NCBI GenBank assembly: GCA_002494165.1
Contig: DLBH01000005.1
Span: 1 to 9,062 of the forward strand
Direction of reading: 5' to 3'
Length of the DNA stretch: 9,062 bases
From: Lachnospiraceae bacterium UBA7026
GTDB lineage: Bacteria > Bacillota > Clostridia > Lachnospirales > Lachnospiraceae
Positions 1-5,210 of this stretch are shown piece after piece. A program made the translations under genes and the position numbers. A model generated the notes under the pieces. That model was not told the DNA's origin, searched no databases, and saw nothing but the letters and a program-made list of their open reading frames with translations. Every line of letters begins with the position of its first letter. The first letter of the stretch is position 1.

Positions 1-1
1 C

Positions 2-406
2 GGTATGACCGGCCACCAGCAGAATCCTACCACAGGATATAACATTAAAGGTGATCCGGCCGGTAAGATCAACCTGGAGGCACTTTGTACTTCCATGGGA
101 TTTAACAGGGTCAGAGTGGTGGATCCTTACAATCTGGCAGAATGCGACCAGGCCGTCAAGGAAGAGCTGGCAGCTGAGGAGCCATCGGTGATCATCAGCC
201 GCAGACCTTGTGTTCTTTTAAAATATGTGAAGCATAATCCACCACTGCATGTGAAGGCAGATAACTGTGTAGGCTGCAGGTCCTGTATGAGACTTGGCTG
301 TCCTGCCATCAGTTTCCGTGACAAGAAGGCTGTTGTGGATGAGACTCTTTGTGTTGGCTGTGGTGTATGCCAGCAGCTTTGCCGTTTTGACGCATTACAG
401 AATTAG
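2..406 (+). CDS. iorA: Indolepyruvate:ferredoxin oxidoreductase, alpha subunit, C-terminal part (5'-truncated by window)
   Basis: IorA is the thiamine-diphosphate and Fe-S subunit of the cytoplasmic IorAB enzyme, which interconverts arylpyruvates plus CoA with arylacetyl-CoA plus CO2 and reduced ferredoxin. Only about 134 codons of the usual roughly 600 are visible. The frame is open to the left edge, so the ATG at position 5 is an internal Met: MTGHQ is the conserved end of the TPP-binding domain. Counting from that Met, the tail carries a two-cluster ferredoxin domain: C88-x2-C91-x2-C94-x4-C99-P and C116-x2-C119-x2-C122-x3-C126, which should hold two [4Fe-4S] clusters. After the last Cys there is Arg (CRFDA) where bacterial-type ferredoxin motifs usually have Pro. 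The TAG stop overlaps the AGGAGG ribosome binding site of iorB, so the two are co-transcribed and probably translationally coupled. Identification is by motifs, gene order and the neighbouring beta subunit. Confidence 0.93.
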   Translation, partial: GMTGHQQNPTTGYNIKGDPAGKINLEALCTSMGFNRVRVVDPYNLAECDQAVKEELAAEEPSVIISRRPCVLLKYVKHNPPLHVKADNCVGCRSCMRLGCPAISFRDKKAVVDETLCVGCGVCQQLCRFDALQN

Positions 407-410
407 GAGG
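405..410 (+). promoter_or_regulatory. iorB ribosome binding site overlapping the iorA stop
   Basis: AGGAGG, a perfect Shine-Dalgarno core, shares two bases with the TAG stop of iorA and lies 10 nt before the iorB ATG. Ribosomes finishing iorA therefore end on the iorB initiation region, which would help keep the two subunits in equal amounts (inference). Confidence 0.8.
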
Positions 411-420
411 TGTCTATAAC

Positions 421-990
421 ATGACCAGGAATATTATGATCGTTGGCGTGGGTGGACAGGGATCCCTCCTTGCCAGTAAATTATTAGGGCATTTACTTTT
501 GACAGAAGGTTATGATGTCAAGGTTTCTGAGGTTCATGGTATGAGCCAGAGAGGCGGTAGCGTTGTAACTTATGTGCGTTTTGGTGAAAAGGTTTATTCT
601 CCCATTATTGACAAGGGCGAAGCAGACTTTATCGTATCCTTTGAAAAGCTTGAAGCAGCCCGTTATCTTGAGTATCTCAAGCCCACAGGCCGTATCGTGG
701 TCAATACCCAGCAGATTGACCCCATGCCTGTAATTACCGGTGCTGCTGAGTATCCGGCAGACCTGATTGAGAAAATGGAGGCTTTGGGCGTCCAGGTTGA
801 CGCCATGGACTGCCTGTCCCTGGCCAATGAAGCAGGATCTGCCAAGGCAGTTAATATCGTCCTTATGGGCAGACTGTCAAAGTACTTTGACATACCCGAG
901 GAGAAGTGGCTCAAGGCCATCGAGGAATGTGTGCCGGCCAGATTTAAAGACCTTAACCTCAAGGCATTTGCCCTGGGAAGAGGAGAATAG
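421..990 (+). CDS. iorB: Indolepyruvate:ferredoxin oxidoreductase, beta subunit
   Basis: This is the small subunit of the IorAB arylpyruvate oxidoreductase, a member of the pyruvate/ketoisovalerate oxidoreductase catalytic gamma family (PF01558). The 189-aa length is normal for IorB. It opens with the glycine-rich stretch GVGGQG (residues 9-14) and has the family hallmark SEVHGMSQRGG (36-46), followed by VRFG. There is no signal peptide or membrane segment, as expected for a cytoplasmic enzyme. The ATG is set by AGGAGG 10 nt upstream, and only 14 nt separate it from the iorA stop. The pair acts on 2-oxoacids from Trp, Phe and Tyr in archaea and anaerobic bacteria. Exact substrate preference cannot be read here. 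A short GGTC/GACC hairpin followed by a T run directly follows the stop, but it is too weak to call a terminator with confidence. Confidence 0.95.
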   Translation: MTRNIMIVGVGGQGSLLASKLLGHLLLTEGYDVKVSEVHGMSQRGGSVVTYVRFGEKVYSPIIDKGEADFIVSFEKLEAARYLEYLKPTGRIVVNTQQIDPMPVITGAAEYPADLIEKMEALGVQVDAMDCLSLANEAGSAKAVNIVLMGRLSKYFDIPEEKWLKAIEECVPARFKDLNLKAFALGRGE

Positions 991-1021
991 GTCTCCGGAC
1001 CATATGCATTTTTTTGAATTG

Positions 1022-1060
1022 ATATAGTCACTGAGGGTTTCAGATTTTCAGTGATCATAT
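1022..1060 (+). other. Inverted repeat in the iorB-paaK gap
   Basis: TCACTGA (1028-1034) and TCAGTGA (1048-1054) form a 7-bp stem with a 13-nt loop. A G-T pair, one mismatch and ATAT/ATAT extend it outwards to 1022-1060. It is AT-rich and lacks a U tract, so it is a poor intrinsic terminator. It could be a processing site, an operator, or chance. The whole 991-1192 gap (202 bp) otherwise holds a possible 20-codon ORF and the paaK ribosome binding site. I see no convincing sigma-A promoter, so read-through from iorAB into paaK is possible. Confidence 0.35.
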
Positions 1061-1102
1061 AGAGACTAATCTTAACGACATAAATATTAATAAAGGAGAA
1101 AT

Positions 1103-1165
1103 GTGGAAAAGAAGATACAGATGACGATCCCCCCAGTCCTGACGGAAAGGGTACGGATCAAATAA
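1103..1165 (+). other. Possible 20-codon leader ORF upstream of paaK
   Basis: A GTG at 1103 follows AAAGGAG (1092-1098) after 4 nt. It opens a 20-codon frame, VEKKIQMTIPPVLTERVRIK, ending at TAA 1163-1165, which is 27 nt before the paaK ATG. The ATG at 1101, out of frame with it, gives only 7 codons. There is no run of Phe, Tyr or Trp codons, so it does not look like a classical aromatic attenuator peptide. The ribosome binding site may be fortuitous, since purine-rich stretches are common here. No homology is recognised. Confidence 0.2.
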
Positions 1166-1192
1166 CGTTATGAAAGAGACAGGAGTAAAAAA

Positions 1193-2500
1193 ATGAAGAA
1201 TTATTTCCAGCCCGAAATTGAAACCATGCCATTAGAGCAGCTGCAGGCTCTTCAGAGTGAGCGCCTTGTAAAGCAGATCGCTCATGTCTATGAGAATTGT
1301 CCGGCTTACCGCAAAAAGATGGATGAAGCTGGCCTTAAGCCTGAAGATATCAAAGGTATCGATGATATTTCCAAGCTTCCATTTACCACCAAGGATGATC
1401 TCAAGGATGCTTATCCCTATGGATATCTTTCTGTTCCCCTGACAGATGTAGTCAGAATCCAGTCCACCAGTGGAACGACCGGCAAGCGTGTCGTGGCTTT
1501 TTATACCCAGGAAGATGTAGATATCTGGGATGAGTGTTGTGCACGTGCCATTGTTGCCGCAGGCGGAACCAAGGAAGATGTAGTTCACGTATGTTATGGT
1601 TATGGTTTATTTACAGGAGGTCCCGGCCTCAACGGCGGATCACATATGCTGGGAAGTATGACCCTGCCTATGTCCTCCGGTAATACGGACAGACAGCTGC
1701 AGTTTATGACAGACCTGGGGTCAACCATTCTTTGTTGTACTCCTTCCTACGCAGCCAATCTTGGTGAGTCTATCACTGAGAGGGGCTTAAAGGATCAGAT
1801 TCAGTTAAAGGCTGGTATTTTCGGTGCCGAGCCCTGGACAGAGGAGATGCGCCATGATATTGAGGATACTCTCGGAATCAAGGCATATGATATCTATGGT
1901 CTCACTGAGATTTCCGGTCCCGGCGTATCCTTCGAGTGTGAGGAGCAGGGCGGCATGCACATCCAGGAAGATCATTTCTATGCTGAGATTATCAATCCTG
2001 AGACAGGAGAGATCCTTCCCGACGGAGAGATCGGTGAGCTGGTATTCACCTCTCTTGATAAAAAGGCTTATCCCCTGATTCGTTACCGCACCCGTGACCT
2101 CTGTTATCTTACCCGTGAAAAATGCTCCTGTGGCCGTACCCATGTCCGTATGCATAAGCCTATGGGACGTTCTGACGACATGATGGTTGTTAAGGGTGTC
2201 AATGTATGGCCGTCCCAGATTGAGCAGGTACTCTTTAACCAGGGTTACCAGGCTAACTACCAGATCATGGTTGACCGTGTGGACAACAGGGATACCATCG
2301 AGGTTCAGGTGGAGATGACTCCGGAAATGCAGAAGGAGAGAAATGTTTCTGTAGAATCCCGTGAGAAGAAGGTTGTAGCCGGTCTCAAGTCTATGCTTGG
2401 AATTAAGGTAGATGTTAAAGTTCTTCAGCCTAAGAGTATCGTTCGAAGCGAGGGCAAGGCTGTCCGCGTAGTGGATAAGAGAGATCTTTATAAAAAATAA
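1193..2500 (+). CDS. paaK: Phenylacetate-CoA ligase (AMP-forming), PaaK family
   Basis: This cytoplasmic enzyme activates phenylacetate or a related arylacetate with ATP and CoA to arylacetyl-CoA, AMP and PPi. At 435 aa it has the length of the short PaaK family rather than the 500+ aa of general acyl-CoA synthetases. Visible motifs are the phosphate-binding loop STSGTTGK (91-98), YGLTE (235-239), RYRTRD (297-302), a Cys-rich CSCGR (311-315) typical of PaaK, and the C-terminal SEGKAVRV (419-426), whose Lys422 should be the adenylation-step lysine. The start is supported by AGGAG 7 nt upstream of the ATG. It lies 202 bp after iorB on the same strand. That order is meaningful: IorAB makes or consumes the arylacetyl-CoA that PaaK produces. 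Substrate could be phenylacetate, 4-hydroxyphenylacetate or indoleacetate; the sequence does not decide. The gene ends before a strong terminator. Confidence 0.93.
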   Translation: MKNYFQPEIETMPLEQLQALQSERLVKQIAHVYENCPAYRKKMDEAGLKPEDIKGIDDISKLPFTTKDDLKDAYPYGYLSVPLTDVVRIQSTSGTTGKRVVAFYTQEDVDIWDECCARAIVAAGGTKEDVVHVCYGYGLFTGGPGLNGGSHMLGSMTLPMSSGNTDRQLQFMTDLGSTILCCTPSYAANLGESITERGLKDQIQLKAGIFGAEPWTEEMRHDIEDTLGIKAYDIYGLTEISGPGVSFECEEQGGMHIQEDHFYAEIINPETGEILPDGEIGELVFTSLDKKAYPLIRYRTRDLCYLTREKCSCGRTHVRMHKPMGRSDDMMVVKGVNVWPSQIEQVLFNQGYQANYQIMVDRVDNRDTIEVQVEMTPEMQKERNVSVESREKKVVAGLKSMLGIKVDVKVLQPKSIVRSEGKAVRVVDKRDLYKK

Positions 2501-2557
2501 AATATATTCAATTTAGGTTAAGTATGTAAAGATACACCTGATAGAATGATTAAAGTT

Positions 2558-2632
2558 TAAAAAAAGGCTGTCGGACTAAATGACGGGAACTGCTAACACA
2601 GTTCTGCGACATCTGGTCCGGCAGCCTTTTTT
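2558..2632 (+). terminator. Long bidirectional rho-independent terminator between paaK and the convergent operon
   Basis: GGCTGTCGGAC (2566-2576) pairs with GTCCGGCAGCC (2616-2626) with one G-T pair, flanked by an A tract on the left and TTTTTT (2627-2632) on the right. Pairing continues inwards with mismatches to a second perfect stem, GAACTG (2587-2592) with CAGTTC (2599-2604), closed by a 6-nt loop. Because A and T tracts flank it, the hairpin has a U tail on both strands, so it can end paaK transcripts from the left and the convergent amidohydrolase transcript from the right. Confidence 0.9.
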
Positions 2633-2700
2633 CCGGTTAGAATCTTTTTCCGGTTGGAATCATAATTCCGGTTAGAATCTTAATTCCGGCTAAATCTGAA
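2631..2700. repeat. Short degenerate tandem repeat, four copies of 17-18 bp
   Basis: TTCCGG begins at 2631, 2648, 2666 and 2684, giving periods of 17, 18 and 18 bp. The consensus is about TTCCGGTTAGAATCTTAA; the copies differ by a few substitutions, and the last (TTCCGGCTAAATCTGAA) is the most diverged. The first copy begins inside the T tract of the terminator. The array occupies nearly all the space between the terminator and the amidohydrolase stop codon and has no long open frame. It could come from replication slippage or be a protein-binding array; nothing in the sequence picks one. Confidence 0.75.
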
Positions 2701-2721
2701 TCTGGCAAAAGTTATCCTGAC

Positions 2722-3600
2722 TTATCCCATCAGATTCAAGGGGCCTGCAGCCGTTCCCTGAAGGAGCTTTTCTGCATTGTCACCCAGGATAGAAGAACGT
2801 TCTTCCTCTGTGAAAGGCAGATCAGATATTTTTCTGACATAGGTCTCCTGTTCAGCCCAGGGAGAGTCTGTGGCAAAGAGAATCCTGTCAGTGCCATGCT
2901 TCCTGCAGATTCTCACAAAGTCCTCATCGGAAAGCATTTCCGACGCGATAGGTTTCTTATCAATCTCTTCAAAAGGAGTGATAGGGCCGATGGAAAATGC
3001 GGTGTCCATCCAGAGAGGAGCTCCTGCCAGGTCACTTTCCACCTGGTCCCAGCAGCCCCAGTTGCCCATGTGAGCCAGGACAAAGCGGTCTGGGGCCACT
3101 TCCTTCATAAGTTGGAGCACATGGTCTACAGAGGCATAATTATGGTCGTAAATGCCTATATCAATACCAGCGTGGATAATAGTGATCAGTCCCTCCTCAG
3201 AGATGGCATCGATCAGCCGCATCATCCTGGGGTCGTTAAGGTCGATACACATGTAGGCCGGATGGAGTTTGATACCCACGACACCTTCCCTGCGCAGCCA
3301 GCGGAGGATGGACCGGTAGTCCTGACAATCCGGATGCATGCCGCCAAAGCAGATGATATGCTTGTCTTTAAAAAGGTCTCTCTTTTTGAGGAGAGAGGCA
3401 TTTACCTTTTCTACCTGACCTCCACTGGTCATCACCGGAAGGTTGACAGACCAGTCTACAGAAGATGCCGTCATAGAAGAGCAGAGTGCATCGGCACTGC
3501 CGTCAGTAAAGGGGTGGATCCGGGCCTCACCGGCCAGGTGTTTCACCGTGGCCGGAGCGATCTTGTCCGGGAAAATATGGGTATGAAAATCAATAATCAT
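2722..3600 (-). CDS. Amidohydrolase-2 family metal-dependent hydrolase or decarboxylase
   Basis: A 292-aa cytoplasmic TIM-barrel protein of the amidohydrolase-related family (PF04909). Expected metal and catalytic residues are all visible: the N-terminal HTH (His6, His8), KLHP (Lys111-His113), IIHAG (His143), LAHMGNWG (His177) and ATDSPW (Asp245), then the conserved C-terminal GDNAEKLL (273-280). Relatives include ACMSD-type and resorcylate-type decarboxylases, lactonases and other C-C or C-O hydrolases, so motifs do not fix the reaction. Its start ATG shares its first base with the TGA stop of the upstream aminotransferase (TGATG). Only a weak AGG-type Shine-Dalgarno is present, so translation probably depends on ribosomes ending the aminotransferase. 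The tight coupling suggests a shared pathway, perhaps handling an aromatic or 2-oxoacid intermediate (inference). It ends near the repeat array and bidirectional terminator. Confidence 0.85.
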   Translation of the reverse strand: MIIDFHTHIFPDKIAPATVKHLAGEARIHPFTDGSADALCSSMTASSVDWSVNLPVMTSGGQVEKVNASLLKKRDLFKDKHIICFGGMHPDCQDYRSILRWLRREGVVGIKLHPAYMCIDLNDPRMMRLIDAISEEGLITIIHAGIDIGIYDHNYASVDHVLQLMKEVAPDRFVLAHMGNWGCWDQVESDLAGAPLWMDTAFSIGPITPFEEIDKKPIASEMLSDEDFVRICRKHGTDRILFATDSPWAEQETYVRKISDLPFTEEERSSILGDNAEKLLQGTAAGPLNLMG

Positions 3601-4787
3601 CAGCGGTAGGACCTGGCCAGTTTATCAAAGTATTCCAGGGATCTTTCTACCCGCTCTGTAGGTACGCAGTAGGAGATTCTGGTATGTCCGGGACAGCCGA
3701 AGCCGGTTCCGGGTACAATCAGGAGATTGTAATCAAGCTTGGCCCGCTCACAGAAAGCGATATCATCAGGAATGATGGTTTTGGGGAAAATATAAAATGT
3801 TCCGCCCGGTTCTACTACGGAGTAGCCCATGTCCCTGAGACCCTTGGTCAGCAGGTTGCGGTTGGTCTCATAGACAGAGATATCAGCTGTCTCGTCGGCA
3901 CAGTAGGCGCAGACCCGCTGGAAAAGACCGGGGGCACATACATAGCCTAAAGAACGGCCGGCTCCGGCAATGGCTGCATAGACCAGTTCAAAGTCCTCCA
4001 TGGCATTGGGAACCAGAACATAACCCAGTCTTTCTCCGGGAAGGGAGAGGGACTTGGACCAGGAATAGCATACTAAAGTGTTATCGTAGTAATTAGGAAG
4101 ATAGGGAACCTCCACGCCCTCGAAGGCGATCTCCCGGTAAGGCTCGTCGGCAATCAGGTAGATGGGATGTCCATACTGGGCAGATTTTTCCTCAAGAATA
4201 GAAGCGAGCTTCTTTATAGTCTCTGCGGAATAAACAGCACCTGAAGGGTTATTGGGAGAATTGACCAGGACAGCCTTGGTCTTCTCATTGATGGCCTGCT
4301 CAAAGGTATCAAAGTCAATCTGGAAAGCTTCAGTATCAGCAGGAATCAGCTTCATGGTGGCGCCTGCTCCTTCAATAAATACCTTGTATTCCGGGAAATA
4401 AGGGGCGAAGACGATGATCTCATCCCCTGGATTGGAAATGCCGTGGAAACAGCAGCAGAGGGCTGCTGCGGCACCTACAGTGAGGTAGAAGTTATCTCCT
4501 GTGAAGTCTGTACCAAAGCGTCTGTTGACAGAATCAGCAATCATTTTCCTGGCTGTGGCATCTCCCTGGGCACTGGTGTAACCATGGAGGATGATAGGAT
4601 CCATCTCATTGATAATCCGGGAAGCTGTCTCATTTACCAGGGCCGGAGCAGGTACACTGGGGTTGCCGATGGAAAAGTCAAAGACTAATTCAGGTCCCAC
4701 TTCAGCAATCTTTTTATTGCCGTACTCGAATAATTCACGGATCACAGACCGCTGGGTACCCAGACCCACCATTCTTTCATTTAACAT
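3600..4787 (-). CDS. PLP-dependent class I/II aminotransferase
   Basis: A 395-aa fold-type I aminotransferase that swaps an amino group between an amino acid and a 2-oxoacid using pyridoxal phosphate. Visible landmarks are GNPSVPAP near the N-terminus (41-48), NSPNNPSG (176-183, with the cofactor-binding Asn180), IADEPY (212-217, with Asp214 and Tyr217), SWSKSLSLPGERLG (242-255, Schiff-base Lys245 and phosphate-binding Arg253) and HTRISY (Arg370, substrate carboxylate). Length is normal for the AspC/aromatic/alanine subgroup. The start ATG lies 7 nt after GAGGA on the minus strand; an overlapping upstream ATG is out of frame. It is the first gene of a two-gene operon overlapping the amidohydrolase by one base. 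Given iorAB and paaK nearby, an aromatic or broad-range substrate is attractive, but specificity is inferred from context only. An unusual CCCF stretch sits at 111-114. Confidence 0.92.
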   Translation of the reverse strand: MLNERMVGLGTQRSVIRELFEYGNKKIAEVGPELVFDFSIGNPSVPAPALVNETASRIINEMDPIILHGYTSAQGDATARKMIADSVNRRFGTDFTGDNFYLTVGAAAALCCCFHGISNPGDEIIVFAPYFPEYKVFIEGAGATMKLIPADTEAFQIDFDTFEQAINEKTKAVLVNSPNNPSGAVYSAETIKKLASILEEKSAQYGHPIYLIADEPYREIAFEGVEVPYLPNYYDNTLVCYSWSKSLSLPGERLGYVLVPNAMEDFELVYAAIAGAGRSLGYVCAPGLFQRVCAYCADETADISVYETNRNLLTKGLRDMGYSVVEPGGTFYIFPKTIIPDDIAFCERAKLDYNLLIVPGTGFGCPGHTRISYCVPTERVERSLEYFDKLARSYR

Positions 4788-4814
4788 ATCATTTTCCTCA
4801 TTTCTATAGGTTTA

Positions 4815-4820
4815 TTTATA
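4815..4820 (-). promoter_or_regulatory. Candidate -10 element of the aminotransferase-amidohydrolase operon
   Basis: On the minus strand TATAAA matches five of six bases of the sigma-A -10 consensus and would start transcription roughly 20 nt before the ATG at 4787. No good -35 hexamer is seen at 16-18 bp, where the sequence is an AT-rich run, so a weak or activator-dependent promoter is possible. Confidence 0.4.
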
Positions 4821-4957
4821 CTATTTTGAATAACAATAATAATGATAATGCAAAAGGCCATGACTGTCAAAGGAATTCGGGAATTAGGACCCAGATCTTC
4901 AGCAGTATTTATAAATCAGGGGCGTAAATGAAATAATTGGAAGAAATGGGACTTGTA

Positions 4958-4986
4958 TTGACTTTTTTGAGTGGTTATGTTAAGTT
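4958..4986 (+). promoter_or_regulatory. Candidate promoter of the acyl-CoA ligase gene
   Basis: TTGACT (4958-4963, five of six -35 bases) is followed after 17 bp by TAAGTT (4981-4986, three of six -10 bases) with a TGn extension at 4978-4980. Such extended -10 elements are common in Firmicutes. Transcription from here would give a leader of about 220 nt before the ATG at 5211. I see no better promoter nearer the gene. Confidence 0.45.
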
Positions 4987-4989
4987 ATT

Positions 4990-5195
4990 TGAGGACGAGC
5001 ACTTTAATAGATAAAAGAGAAAAAGCATAAAAGATAAAAAGTTAAAAAGTAATAAAGAGAAAAAGCAATAAAGTATACAAGTGCCAGCGAGGAAGAAGAT
5101 ATTTAATATATCTGTAAATCCATGGCTCTGTGGATAAAAACAGGGCTGGGTGGATTCGTAAAATAAGATAAATAACGGGTAGGAACCCGTAAAAA
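4990..5195 (+). other. Long A-rich 5' leader/intergenic stretch with direct repeat and hairpins
   Basis: The 4788-5210 gap has no supported gene. Its right half is strikingly A-rich on the plus strand. It contains a perfect 14-bp direct repeat, AAAGAGAAAAAGCA, at 5014-5027 and 5054-5067, exactly 40 bp apart. A near-palindrome, AGATAT-TTAAT-ATATCT, lies at 5097-5113. A 6-bp hairpin, ACGGGT-AGGA-ACCCGT (5175-5190), stands just before the GAGGAG of the ligase gene. These could be operator sites, an RNA leader acting on translation, or low-complexity DNA. No known riboswitch consensus is recognised. Confidence 0.5.
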
Positions 5196-5196
5196 A

Positions 5197-5202
5197 GAGG
5201 AG
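5197..5202 (+). promoter_or_regulatory. Ribosome binding site that fixes the acyl-CoA ligase start
   Basis: GAGGAG ends 8 nt before the ATG at 5211, an ideal distance. An in-frame GTG at 5202 shares its first base with this site, so it cannot be the start served by it. The ATG is therefore preferred, shortening the protein by three residues. Confidence 0.75.
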
Positions 5203-5210
5203 TGTCAATT

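Noticed and set aside
990..1017. GGTC-TCCG-GACC hairpin followed by a T run as an iorB terminator
   Set aside because: The stem is only 4 bp and is separated from the T run by 8 nt, too weak to call.
663..1058. 131-codon minus-strand frame over the end of iorB
   Set aside because: Antisense to iorB with no recognisable motif; starts in the dyad region without a clear ribosome binding site.
2896..3609. 237-codon plus-strand open frame across the amidohydrolase gene
   Set aside because: It is antisense to a gene with full family motifs, has no recognisable domain, and its composition is that of a reverse-complement shadow.
5202..5204. GTG at 5202 as the acyl-CoA ligase start
   Set aside because: It shares a base with the GAGGAG ribosome binding site; the ATG at 5211 has ideal spacing.
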